Shown here: positions 31,464-40,092 of the stretch, one piece after another
How the letters are laid out: each line of letters opens with the position of its first letter
Position numbering within the stretch: the stretch's first letter is position 1
DNA from: Chloroflexota bacterium
GTDB lineage: Bacteria; Chloroflexota; Ktedonobacteria; Ktedonobacterales; Ktedonobacteraceae
Direction of reading: 5' to 3'
DNA length: 40,789 bases
NCBI GenBank assembly: GCA_902812455.1
Contig: CADDZH010000043.1
Location: 1-40,789 of the forward strand
Made by a program: the position numbers and the translations under genes
Notes under the pieces: generated by a model
What the model saw: the letters and a program-made list of their open reading frames with translations, nothing else
Told to the model about the DNA's origin: nothing
Database searches by the model: none

Positions 31464-32305
31464 TGAAGATTCTGAGACATAAAAAAAATAATATATCCTC
31501 TGGGGAGAACAGGGCGACGCAAGAGGGCACAACCAGGCATATCGACGAAAAGAACCTGCCCATTAACATAGACACAGGTGAGCCAATATGGCCTCGTCCG
31601 CAGCCTGGCTATTATCCTGGCTACTCTACTTTGAGCCAGCAGGCCTTCTGGGACGAAGCCACGCGCAAGGTCGTCCTGGACCGCGTTCACAACGTGCCCC
31701 CTGTGCGCTTTTTTACTCCTGATGAGGCACGCTTGATGCAGGCTGTCTGCGACCGCCTGTTGCCGCAGGATGACCGGGACGAAGAGCACAAAATTCCGGT
31801 GTTGAATTACATCGACGACCGGCTCTACAACAGGCGTATCGATGGCTATCGCTTTGAGGATATGCCGCCCGATCACGAGGCGCACAGGCTGGGCCTGCAG
31901 GCTATTGAAGCCATTGCCCAGCATATGTTCAGAAAATCCTTTCTTGAGCTGAGTCCATATGAGCAGGATTCTGTCTTGAGAACCATTCACGATGGCAAGC
32001 CGCCTGCTGCTCAGGAAATCTGGCAGAGGATGTCCGTCATACACTTCTGGCTCCTGCTTGTGCAGGATGTGCTCGATGCCTATTACTCTCATCCATATGC
32101 CTGGGATGAAATTGGCTTTGGCGGGCCAGCCTATCCTCGTGGCTACATGCGCCTGGAAGGTGGTAAGCCGGAACCCTGGGAAGTCAATGAGCAGCGCTAC
32201 CAGTGGAAGGCGCCGCCCAATTCCCTTTCGGATATGTATGAGCCGGTAGGCTCCGAGAAGCCGCATCATGGGATGCAGACGTCTGGCCAGGAAGGAACAC
32301 ATTGA
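31463..32305 (+). CDS. Gluconate 2-dehydrogenase subunit 3 family protein
   Basis: 280 residues, GTG start at 31463 that overlaps the preceding stop by one base. The family block is FFTPDEARLMQAVCDRLLPQDDRDEEHKIPVLNYIDDRLYN (about 83-125), followed by helical segments and a Trp/Tyr-rich end (HPYAWDEIGFGGPAYPRGYMRLEGG). Subunit 3 (gamma) normally carries a Tat signal and partners a GMC flavoprotein and a cytochrome c. Here there is no signal peptide; the first 45 residues are polar. Its GMC partner follows with overlapping TGATG. The complex would therefore stay in the cytoplasm. Confidence 0.85.
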   Translation: MKILRHKKNNISSGENRATQEGTTRHIDEKNLPINIDTGEPIWPRPQPGYYPGYSTLSQQAFWDEATRKVVLDRVHNVPPVRFFTPDEARLMQAVCDRLLPQDDRDEEHKIPVLNYIDDRLYNRRIDGYRFEDMPPDHEAHRLGLQAIEAIAQHMFRKSFLELSPYEQDSVLRTIHDGKPPAAQEIWQRMSVIHFWLLLVQDVLDAYYSHPYAWDEIGFGGPAYPRGYMRLEGGKPEPWEVNEQRYQWKAPPNSLSDMYEPVGSEKPHHGMQTSGQEGTH

Positions 32306-34086
32306 TGAATACACCAATTTTTGGGGAATTTAAGAATCCAGAGACAGATGAGCATATGCTGGGGCCGATCCAGAAGATCGATGTGCCCATGCGCAAGTTC
32401 AGGCCGGATGAAGAGGTGGATTTCTGCATTGTGGGCGTTGGCTCGGCGGGCGGAGTGCTGGTGCAGCGGCTGGCCCGGGCCGGTTTTCGCGTCGTGGGTA
32501 TCGAGGCGGGCCCGTTCTGGGATACAGAACGTGATTGGGTCAGCGATGAAGCCGGATCATCAAAGCTATACTGGAACGATCTGCGGATCACGGGCGGCCA
32601 TGACCCCATCACGCTGGGAGCCAATAACAGTGGTCGTGGCGTTGGCGGCGGCTCTGTTCACTGGGCTGCGTTCACCCCGCGTTTTCATCCATCCGATTTT
32701 CGCGTCTATTCTGAAGACGGCGTGGGTGTAGACTGGCCGATTTCCTATGACGACCTCAAGCCGTATTATGAATTGCTGGAAAAAGAGATACCTGTTGCCG
32801 GCCCGGCGTACTTTCCCTGGGGCGATCCTCATGGCTATCCCTATGGCCCTCATCCTCTGGGCGGCGTGGCCGATGTACTCGTCAAGGGGTGCACAAGGCT
32901 GGGTATTCGTGTGGTGGCCGGTGGCCCTGTGGCTATCAATGAAGGCTCGCATGGAGACCGCCCGCACTGCATCTATCGCGGCTTCTGTATTCAGGGCTGT
33001 AAAGTTGGAGCCAAGCAGAGTACACTTGTCAGCCATGTTCCCGATGCCATCCGGTATGGGGCTGAGATTCGCGCCGATTGCATGGTTGGGCGTATCAATG
33101 TGGACGATAGAGGGCTTGTGACAGGTGTGACCTACTTTGATCCTGAAGGCAGGCAGGTAGAGCAGAGAGCGAAAGTCGTGATTGTTTCCGGCTATGCCAT
33201 CGAGACGCCTCGCCTGCTCTTGAACTCGGCCTGTCCTGGCTTTGAGCATGGGCTGGCGAATTCCAGCGGCACGCTGGGCAAGTACCTCATGGTGCAGATC
33301 GGCAATGTTGTCCTGGGCCGCTTCCCCGATCTCGTGCGCATGTACAAGGCGCCACCGGCCAACGCGCTCACCGAGGAATTTTACGAGACCGACCCCAAAC
33401 GAGGTTTTGCGCGCGGGTTTGCTATCCAGACTGTGGGGCCGCTGCCTATCGCCTTTGCCAAGCAGATGATGGTAGCGAAGGGCGCCTGGGGCTGGGGAAT
33501 GCGCCGTGTGATGATGGACTACAATCACTGGGCTGCGCTGGGTGTGCTCGGTGAAATTCTCCCCTGGGAGGACAACCAGGTTGGCCTGGCCGATGAGACA
33601 GACCACTTTGGCCTGCGCGTGGCAAAAGTGACATTCAGCCTGCATGATAACGATAAGAAGGTTGCCAAATTCGGCGTTGAGAAAACTACAGAAGTGCTGT
33701 ACGCGGCTGGCGCTGAAGAAGTTGTCGAGGAACCGCGCTACGCGCACCTCGTTGGTGGCGCTCGCATGGGCAACGATCCCGCCACTTCGGTTACCGATAG
33801 CTATGGCCGCACGCATGATATCCCGAACCTCTTTGTCTGTGATGGCAGCTTGCTTCCTACCCAGGGATCGGCAAACCCCGGGCTTACTATCCAGGCGCTG
33901 GCGGCGCGTACTGCCGATTATCTGATCTCGAACAGCGATAACCTGCTATCCGGGCATCCAGAGCGGGTCTCCGTCCCCAATCCGCCCATTCGCTATAATC
34001 TTTCGCCGCGAGGCACGGAGTGGAGAGGGGTGCCCAGGCTCAAGTCGGTGACGGGATTGCGCAAACGTTTATCGCGCAGGCATTAA
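32305..34086 (+). CDS. GMC family oxidoreductase (gluconate/sorbitol dehydrogenase-type large subunit)
   Basis: 593-residue FAD enzyme. The dinucleotide motif is FCIVGVGSAGGVLVQRLARAGFRVVGIEAG (about 40-70), the GMC signature region GRGVGGGSVHWAAFTPR (about 111-127), and the C-terminal GMC block HLVGGARMGNDPATSVTD and SLLPTQGSANPGLTIQALAARTADYL. A cysteine cluster C-x5-C-x3-C (CIYRGFCIQGC, about residue 223) is as in gluconate/sorbitol dehydrogenase large subunits and may hold an Fe-S cluster. The ATG overlaps the stop of the subunit-3 gene; GGAAGGA is upstream. With the gene before it, it forms the catalytic pair of a sugar or polyol dehydrogenase. Confidence 0.9.
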   Translation: MNTPIFGEFKNPETDEHMLGPIQKIDVPMRKFRPDEEVDFCIVGVGSAGGVLVQRLARAGFRVVGIEAGPFWDTERDWVSDEAGSSKLYWNDLRITGGHDPITLGANNSGRGVGGGSVHWAAFTPRFHPSDFRVYSEDGVGVDWPISYDDLKPYYELLEKEIPVAGPAYFPWGDPHGYPYGPHPLGGVADVLVKGCTRLGIRVVAGGPVAINEGSHGDRPHCIYRGFCIQGCKVGAKQSTLVSHVPDAIRYGAEIRADCMVGRINVDDRGLVTGVTYFDPEGRQVEQRAKVVIVSGYAIETPRLLLNSACPGFEHGLANSSGTLGKYLMVQIGNVVLGRFPDLVRMYKAPPANALTEEFYETDPKRGFARGFAIQTVGPLPIAFAKQMMVAKGAWGWGMRRVMMDYNHWAALGVLGEILPWEDNQVGLADETDHFGLRVAKVTFSLHDNDKKVAKFGVEKTTEVLYAAGAEEVVEEPRYAHLVGGARMGNDPATSVTDSYGRTHDIPNLFVCDGSLLPTQGSANPGLTIQALAARTADYLISNSDNLLSGHPERVSVPNPPIRYNLSPRGTEWRGVPRLKSVTGLRKRLSRRH

Positions 34087-34103
34087 TAATAAGGAGGAAG
34101 AAG

Positions 34104-35324
34104 ATGGACAATGCACGTACACAGCGCATTGTAGATATGTTTAGTAGCCAGGGGGCAGATTTTCACGCTATCATCTGCCGCATGCCGCAGAATGTGGTGA
34201 TGCTCACCGGCTACCAGCCGATCCTGGGCAATACATTTTGTATTGTGACGCTCAATGCTGCCAGGCAGGTCGAGTTTCGCCTGGCTGTGCCGCAAGATGA
34301 GCAGGACCTGGTGCCGCCAGGAACAGCCGTTGAAGTCGTCACCTTTGCCGAGGAGACCATGGATTACATTGGTAACACCATCCAGGCTGTTTTTGAACCG
34401 CTGGCCCAGTTGTTACGCTCGGCAAAGTTAAATGAAAATGCGGTTATTGGCTATGAGGGCGGGTATTCCCCTATGGCCACAGCCTACACGCAGGTTGGCA
34501 TTCCAAGCCCGGCGACATTGCAGATGTACCACCAGCTTTTCCTGGGCGGATACCTGCGCGATGCGACGCCCATGCTGGATGAGCTTGCTTCGATCAAGAC
34601 AGAGCAAGAGGTAGACCACATCCGGCGTTCGGAAGATGTTGCCCGCCAGGGCTTTGTGGCGGCGCGCGAGGCCATTCACCCAGGAGCGACTGAGGCAGAT
34701 GTTGCGGCTGCGGTATACGCGGCAATGCTCCGCGCGGGCTATGCAGCTCCCGGCGCTCATCATGTCACGCCGTTTGTGCATGTTATGGCGGGCGCTCGCG
34801 CTGCCCAGGCCTATAAAGCCTTCAACCTGACCTCTAATGCTGCTATCCGGCGAGGAGATACCGTGCTTGTGCAGATGGAGGTTGGTATCAACGGCTACTG
34901 GGCTGAACTGACGCGCACCTTCTTCGCCGGTGATATCAGCGATGAATGGAGGAAAGCGCACGAAGCATGTATGGCGGCGCAGGATGCCGCTTTGCGGGTT
35001 ATTCGCGATGGAGCGCTTGCGCGTGAGGCAGATGGCGCGGCACGCAGTGTGATGGGAAAAGCTGGTTTTGGTCCGGCCTTTAAGCATGGATTAGGTCATG
35101 GTTTTGGTTTCCAGGCCATCAACCATGCTGAAGCTCCTGTTTTGCACCCGGCCTCCAGCGCGGTGCTGCGCAGCGGCATGGTTCACAATATGGAGCCTGC
35201 CGTGTACCTGGAAGGCAAGGGCGGTATTCGTCTTAACGATAATGTGCTTGTTCAGCCTGGTGGGAACGAGGTTTTGTCTTCGGCCATCCCGCGCGATCTC
35301 GATTGGCTGGTCGTCTCGGGTTAA
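34104..35324 (+). CDS. M24-family (aminopeptidase P / creatinase-like) protein with altered metal ligands
   Basis: 406 residues: a creatinase/prolidase N-terminal domain (about 5-160) and a pita-bread M24 domain (about 165-400). The five metal ligands of aminopeptidase P (D, D, H, E, E) line up here as Q257 (VLVQMEVGINGYWAEL), E268, H332 (HGLGHGFG), E364 (NMEPAVYL) and N378 (GIRLNDN). Three of five are replaced, two of them with uncharged side chains, so a dinuclear metal centre is unlikely. Creatinase shows that this fold can work without metal. The ATG at 34104 has AAGGAGG 6-7 bases upstream; the open frame runs on upstream into the GMC gene. It lies 17 bp after the GMC stop. Confidence 0.87.
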   Translation: MDNARTQRIVDMFSSQGADFHAIICRMPQNVVMLTGYQPILGNTFCIVTLNAARQVEFRLAVPQDEQDLVPPGTAVEVVTFAEETMDYIGNTIQAVFEPLAQLLRSAKLNENAVIGYEGGYSPMATAYTQVGIPSPATLQMYHQLFLGGYLRDATPMLDELASIKTEQEVDHIRRSEDVARQGFVAAREAIHPGATEADVAAAVYAAMLRAGYAAPGAHHVTPFVHVMAGARAAQAYKAFNLTSNAAIRRGDTVLVQMEVGINGYWAELTRTFFAGDISDEWRKAHEACMAAQDAALRVIRDGALAREADGAARSVMGKAGFGPAFKHGLGHGFGFQAINHAEAPVLHPASSAVLRSGMVHNMEPAVYLEGKGGIRLNDNVLVQPGGNEVLSSAIPRDLDWLVVSG

Positions 35325-35357
35325 ATGGAGGGACAAAGAATTGTGTCCTTGCGAGGG

Positions 35358-35416
35358 CCGATCAATCGGCGGTGGCCACGATAAATCGGGTTCCACGATC
35401 AATCGGGAACCTACAG
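35358..35416 (+). repeat. GATAAATCGG hairpin repeat, copy 5 (upstream of ndh)
   Basis: GCCGATCAATCGGCGGTGGC, then ACGATAAATCGGGTTCCACG and ATCAATCGGGAACCTACAG. The GGTTCC/GGAACC stem is intact. It ends about 36 bases before the ndh-like ATG at 35452, in the gene's orientation. It is the only large interruption inside the cluster. Confidence 0.75.
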
Positions 35417-35451
35417 GTTTTGTCGATATGTCTAGAAGGATTCGATATCTC

Positions 35452-36792
35452 ATGGGTACTACGGCAACACGTTCAAGACAACCACAAACGACACACGATA
35501 CAACAAAGCAACCAACGACGGTAATGCCGCGAGTGGTGATTATAGGAGCCGGCTTTGGCGGCCTGCAAGCGGCTAAAGCCCTGGCCGATACCCCCGTTCA
35601 TATCACTGTCATTGACCGTAACAATTACCATCTCTTCCAGCCCATGCTCTACCAGGTTGCGACAGGCGGTCTATCTCCTGATGATATTTCCGCCCCCATT
35701 CGCCAGATTCTGTGCAGGCAGCAAAACACGGAAGTCTTGATGGCGGAAGTCACCGGCATCGATACGCAGGGACAGCGTGTGTTGATGGGCGATCAATCGG
35801 TGCCATACGATTACCTGATCGTGGCTACGGGCGCAACCAGCAACTACTTTGGCCACAATGAGTGGGAGCAGTATGCTCCCGGCATCAAAACGCTTGGCGA
35901 TGCGATGGCCATCAGGGACACCATACTCATGGCCTTTGAAGCAGCGGAGCGGGAAACCGATCCAGAGAAGCGGCAGGCCCATTTGACATTCCTGCTGGTA
36001 GGAGGTGGCCCCACCGGTGTCGAGCTAGCCGGAGCAATGGCTGTGCTGGTGCGCGAGTCGTTGAACGGGAATTTCCGGCATATCCACCCGGCCTCGGCTC
36101 GCATTATTCTTGTTGAAGGTGAATCCAGGATTATGCCCTCGTTTCCTGCCTCGCTCACACGCAAGGCCACTGTCAAATTGAAGCAATTAGGGGTGGAAAT
36201 CCGTACCGGCGTGCATGTCAAAGAAGTAGATGCTACCGGCGTCATGATCGGGAATCAGCGTGTCGATGCGGAAAACGTGATCTGGACTGCCGGCGTGAAA
36301 GCTTCTCCGGCCGGTCAATGGCTTCACGCTCCAGTAGATCATGATGGCCGCGTCAAAGTCAAGTCTGATCTCACTGTTCCGGGTCACCCAAACATTTTTG
36401 TCATTGGCGATACAGCCACCGTGACCCAGAAAGGAAAACACCTTCCCGGCGTGGCACCCGTGGCTATCCAGGAAGCAAAGTATGTCGCCTCGGTGATTGC
36501 GGAGCGCGTAGCCGGTAAAGAGCACCTGCAGCCGTTCCGCTACTTTAATAAAGGAACGCTTGCCGTCATTGGGCGTTCTTTCGGCATCGTCAATATCGGC
36601 CCCATCCGCTTCACGGGCTTGCTGGCCTGGTTTACCTGGCTGCTTGTCCACCTTTTCTTCCTGATCGGCTTCCGTAACCGCGTAATAGTCCTGCTCCAGT
36701 ACGCCTGGGTCTTCTTTACTTATCAAAAAGGCTCACGCATTATCTTGCCGCAGAAGACATTGCCACCACTGCAATATCAGGCAAGGCACTAA
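35452..36792 (+). CDS. ndh: Type II NADH:quinone oxidoreductase (NDH-2)
   Basis: 446 residues. FAD motif VVIIGAGFGGLQAAKAL (about 28-44), NAD motif FLLVGGGPTGVELAGAM, the quinone-site block VAPVAIQEAKYVASVI, and the FAD end PNIFVIGDTA. The last 60 residues hold hydrophobic segments (FTGLLAWFTWLLVHLFFLIGF; RVIVLLQYAWVFFTY) typical of the membrane-attached end of bacterial and plant NDH-2. It moves electrons from NADH to the quinone pool without pumping protons. The ATG at 35452 has AGAAGGA 11 bases before it; the open frame further upstream crosses the hairpin repeat and the M24 gene end and was rejected. The first 25 residues are Thr/Gln-rich. Confidence 0.9.
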   Translation: MGTTATRSRQPQTTHDTTKQPTTVMPRVVIIGAGFGGLQAAKALADTPVHITVIDRNNYHLFQPMLYQVATGGLSPDDISAPIRQILCRQQNTEVLMAEVTGIDTQGQRVLMGDQSVPYDYLIVATGATSNYFGHNEWEQYAPGIKTLGDAMAIRDTILMAFEAAERETDPEKRQAHLTFLLVGGGPTGVELAGAMAVLVRESLNGNFRHIHPASARIILVEGESRIMPSFPASLTRKATVKLKQLGVEIRTGVHVKEVDATGVMIGNQRVDAENVIWTAGVKASPAGQWLHAPVDHDGRVKVKSDLTVPGHPNIFVIGDTATVTQKGKHLPGVAPVAIQEAKYVASVIAERVAGKEHLQPFRYFNKGTLAVIGRSFGIVNIGPIRFTGLLAWFTWLLVHLFFLIGFRNRVIVLLQYAWVFFTYQKGSRIILPQKTLPPLQYQARH

Positions 36793-36830
36793 AGGATAGG
36801 TCAACTACATAACTACAGAGGAGAAAAACA

Positions 36831-39050
36831 ATGACTATCGAGATCAAAGTTGGCCCACCTGTAATCACCATCAGCCAGGGACGCACCTTCATGGTCACCG
36901 ATCAAGCTGGCTATGTGAATGTGAACTCTGATCAAGGCATCTATGCTGTGGATACTCGCTTCGTCAGCTTTTATCGCGTGTTCATCAATCGCGTGCCCTG
37001 GACAGTCATCAACTCGAGCCAGTTGCGTTTTTATGTCGCCCGCTTTCACCTGACGAACCCCAGGATCAACACCGAGGGCGGCGTTATCGAAAAAGATTCC
37101 CTGGGCTTAACCATTGATCGCACTGTCAACGAGGGCATCCATGAAGAATTTGAGATCGTGAACTATTGTGGCAAGAAGGTCGTGTTTGTGCTGGAGCTGG
37201 CGATTCGCTCGGATTTTGCGGATATCTTCGAGGTGAAATCCAACGACATTGTCCAGCGGGGCAAAGAGCGGACGCATTGGGATGAAAAACAAAATTTACT
37301 TCGTACCACCTACGATCACAAGGATTACCACCGTGCCACCGTTTACCAGGTAACCCGCACCAGTTCTCCCGTTGGCTATGCCAATGGGCGTATCTTCTTC
37401 GAGCTTGAGCTTGAACCAAAACAGAGATGGCAAATGTGTGGCGACATCATGCTGGAGCACGGGCAGGAGATCAAGAAGCCCAGCCCAGGCTCGTGCAGCT
37501 TCAGCTCTGTTTTTGAGAGCACTGCCTCGGCTGGTGCGGCCTCACAGCAAGATCAGTTGAGCGATTTCGATCAACGGCAGGCTCGCTGGCAACAGCGCGT
37601 CACGAATATCGCTTGCGGGAATAACGAGGTGTATCGCACCTACCGGCAAGCCGTTGAAGATATGGGGGCTTTGCGCATCTATGATATGGATGTGTCAGAT
37701 GAGGCCTGGGTTCCTGCCGCCGGTGTGCCGTGGTTCGTGACCCTTTTTGGCCGCGATAGCCTGACCGTCTCCTACCAGAACATGATGGTTTCGCCGGGCT
37801 TTGCACGCGGCGCCCTGAAACGCCTGGCGGAGTACCAGGCCACCGAGCGCGACGACTGGCGTGATGCGCAGCCGGGCAAGATCATGCACGAGATACGCTT
37901 TGGAGAGCTGGCCCATTTCCACAAGATTCCCTTTACGCCCTACTATGGGACTGCCGATGCCACCATCCTCTACCTGATCGTGCTCTCCGAAACCTACCGC
38001 TGGACAGGTGACGCCAGTTTGCTGGAGGGTTATCGCAAGGTGATCGAAGGTTGCCTGAACTGGATCGATCATTATGGTGACCTCGATGGCGATGGATTCC
38101 AGGAATATAAGACCTATTCCTCGCTCGGCTACGAAAATGTTGGCTGGAAGGACGCGGGTGACTCGGTAATGTATGCTGATGGTACTCAGGTCAAGCAGCC
38201 AAAGGGTCTTTGCGAGCTGCAGGGCTACGTCTACGATGCCAAAACGCGCATGGCCGAAGCCTTTCAGGTTCTAGGCGACCAGGACCGCGCGAAGCAACTG
38301 CAGCAGCAGGCCGAGACCCTGAAGCGGAAGTTCAACGAGGTCTTCTGGATGGAGGACGAAGGCTGCTTCGCCTATGGCCTTGACCCCCACAAGAAGCAGA
38401 TCACGACCATCGCCTCGAATGCCGGCCAGTGTCTCTGGAGCGGCATCGCCGACCCGGACAAAGCCGAACGCACTGCCAGGCGGCTGCTGCAAGAAGATAT
38501 GTGGAGCGGTTGGGGTATTCGCACGCTCACAAGCAAGAACCCGGCTTATAATCCATACCTGTACCAGCGTGGCTCAGTCTGGCCGCAAGATAACGGCATT
38601 ATTGCTGCCGGCTTCAAGCGCTACGGGCTGGTCAAGGAATGCCACCAAGTGATCCGTGGCATCTTCGATGCTATCGAGCGCTTTGATTCCTATCGCCCGC
38701 CGGAAGTCTTTGCCGGCAACCCGCGAAGTGGTGAGGTGGATTTCCCCGTGCTCTATCCCGGTGGGGCCAACATTCCGCAGGCCTGGGCGACCGGGAGCGT
38801 ATTTCATATGATCCGCACGATTCTTGGCCTGCGCGCCGATGCCCCTCATAAGCGGCTCTATGTCAATCCTACGCTGCCTGACTGGATCCCAGATATCGAG
38901 CTGGAGCACATGCGCGCCGGTCCCTGCACTATCGACATCCGTTTCTGGCGGGAAGGAGATAACTCGCGCTGGGAGGTAAAGGATATAAAAGCCGATAAAG
39001 GGACCGCTAAGGAGGGCATGATTCAAGTTGAGCAAGACCCTGAAAGATGA
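36831..39050 (+). CDS. Glycogen-debranching / amylo-alpha-1,6-glucosidase-type protein
   Basis: 739 residues. An N-terminal beta-rich GDE_N_bis-like domain (about 1-230; FMVTDQAGYVNVNSDQGIYAVDTRFVSFYRVFINRVPW) is followed by an (alpha/alpha)6 barrel (about 265-690) with the acidic stretches YGDLDGDGFQEYKTYS, NVGWKDAGDSVMYADG and the YLYQRGSVWPQDNGIIAAGF block that carry the acid residues in GH15/GH63-like barrels. It may hydrolyse alpha-1,6 or other alpha-glucans, or compatible-solute glucosides. No signal peptide, so it is cytoplasmic. AGGAGAAAAACA precedes the ATG. It could supply free sugars to the oxidoreductases around it (inference). Confidence 0.88.
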   Translation: MTIEIKVGPPVITISQGRTFMVTDQAGYVNVNSDQGIYAVDTRFVSFYRVFINRVPWTVINSSQLRFYVARFHLTNPRINTEGGVIEKDSLGLTIDRTVNEGIHEEFEIVNYCGKKVVFVLELAIRSDFADIFEVKSNDIVQRGKERTHWDEKQNLLRTTYDHKDYHRATVYQVTRTSSPVGYANGRIFFELELEPKQRWQMCGDIMLEHGQEIKKPSPGSCSFSSVFESTASAGAASQQDQLSDFDQRQARWQQRVTNIACGNNEVYRTYRQAVEDMGALRIYDMDVSDEAWVPAAGVPWFVTLFGRDSLTVSYQNMMVSPGFARGALKRLAEYQATERDDWRDAQPGKIMHEIRFGELAHFHKIPFTPYYGTADATILYLIVLSETYRWTGDASLLEGYRKVIEGCLNWIDHYGDLDGDGFQEYKTYSSLGYENVGWKDAGDSVMYADGTQVKQPKGLCELQGYVYDAKTRMAEAFQVLGDQDRAKQLQQQAETLKRKFNEVFWMEDEGCFAYGLDPHKKQITTIASNAGQCLWSGIADPDKAERTARRLLQEDMWSGWGIRTLTSKNPAYNPYLYQRGSVWPQDNGIIAAGFKRYGLVKECHQVIRGIFDAIERFDSYRPPEVFAGNPRSGEVDFPVLYPGGANIPQAWATGSVFHMIRTILGLRADAPHKRLYVNPTLPDWIPDIELEHMRAGPCTIDIRFWREGDNSRWEVKDIKADKGTAKEGMIQVEQDPER

Positions 39051-39084
39051 GTCAGGAGGATAAGTCGAAAGGAAGGATTTTGAT

Positions 39085-40092
39085 ATGCAGAATAATAGAC
39101 CAGAAGTTGTGGTTGTAACGGGTGCGTCTGCCGGTGTGGGACGTGCTATTGTACGCGCCTTCGCTAAACGAGGAGCGCATATCGGGCTGCTGGCTCGTGG
39201 ACGGGCGGGACTTGAAGGCGCTCGTAAAGATGTCGAGGAACTAGGGGGTAAGGCCCTTGTCATACCTACCGATGTCGCTGATCCTGATCAGGTCGAGGCT
39301 GCCGCCGAGAAAGTTGAACAGACTTTCGGCCCCATCGATATCTGGGTCAATGACGCCATGGTCTCGGTTTTCTCTCCGGCAAAGGAGATGAAACCTGAAG
39401 AATACAAGCGCGTCACTGAAGTGACCTATCTCGGCCAGGTCTACGGCACGTTAGCTGCCCTGAAGCGCATGCTGCCGCGTGACCGGGGAAAAATTATCCT
39501 GATCGGCTCTGCCCTGGCTTATAGAGGCATTCCCTTGCAGTCTGCCTACTGTGGGGCCAAACATGCCATCCAGGGCTTCAGCGAGTCGGTGCGCGCCGAA
39601 CTGATCCACGATCACAGTAACGTCACGATTTCGATGGTGCAGCTCCCTGCCGTCAACACGCCCCAGTTCGGCTGGGAAAAGAGCCGCCTGCCACACAAAG
39701 CGCAGCCTGTGCCTCCCATTTACCAGCCGGAGGTGATCGCCGATGCCGTTGTCTACCTTGCTGACCACTATCGCCGCGAGCTTTACATTGGCCTGGATAC
39801 AGTCGTTATCATTCAAGGCAATAAGGTTGCTCCGGCTTTTGGTGACTGGTACCTCGGTAAGACCGGCTATAAATCGCAGCAGACCGGTGAACCCCGCGAC
39901 CCGAATCAGCCATATAACCTGTGGGAACCCGTTGACGAACACACCGATCACGGGGCGCACGGCGCCTTCGATAAGCGGGCCAGGAGCAAAAGCTGGCAGC
40001 TCTGGGTAGATACACATCGAGGTCCGCTCGCACTCATTGGAGCTGCTCTTACCAGTCTACTTGCTTTCACACTCTGGCGGAGGAAATCATGA
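39085..40092 (+). CDS. SDR family oxidoreductase with C-terminal membrane anchor
   Basis: 335 residues. The Rossmann motif TGASAGVG is at 12-19, the catalytic serine is S142 (IGSALAYRG), and Y155 and K159 are in YCGAK. The usual NNAG is NDAM, and the tetrad Asn position reads Thr in [14 protein letters not shown]. As far as I recall, VTEVTYLG is normal for this 330-350 residue SDR subgroup, so this is not decay. After the core come a Pro/Gly-rich region with [25 protein letters not shown] and a final hydrophobic helix ([23 protein letters not shown]) that should tether it to the membrane from the cytoplasm. It overlaps the next gene by 4 bases. Confidence 0.9.
   Translation: MQNNRPEVVVVTGASAGVGRAIVRAFAKRGAHIGLLARGRAGLEGARKDVEELGGKALVIPTDVADPDQVEAAAEKVEQTFGPIDIWVNDAMVSVFSPAKEMKPEEYKRVTEVTYLGQVYGTLAALKRMLPRDRGKIILIGSALAYRGIPLQSAYCGAKHAIQGFSESVRAELIHDHSNVTISMVQLPAVNTPQFGWEKSRLPHKAQPVPPIYQPEVIADAVVYLADHYRRELYIGLDTVVIIQGNKVAPAFGDWYLGKTGYKSQQTGEPRDPNQPYNLWEPVDEHTDHGAHGAFDKRARSKSWQLWVDTHRGPLALIGAALTSLLAFTLWRRKS

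Noticed and set aside
32566..33816. 416-codon minus-strand frame inside the GMC gene
   Set aside because: Antisense shadow of the GMC oxidoreductase; composition and lack of motifs argue against coding.
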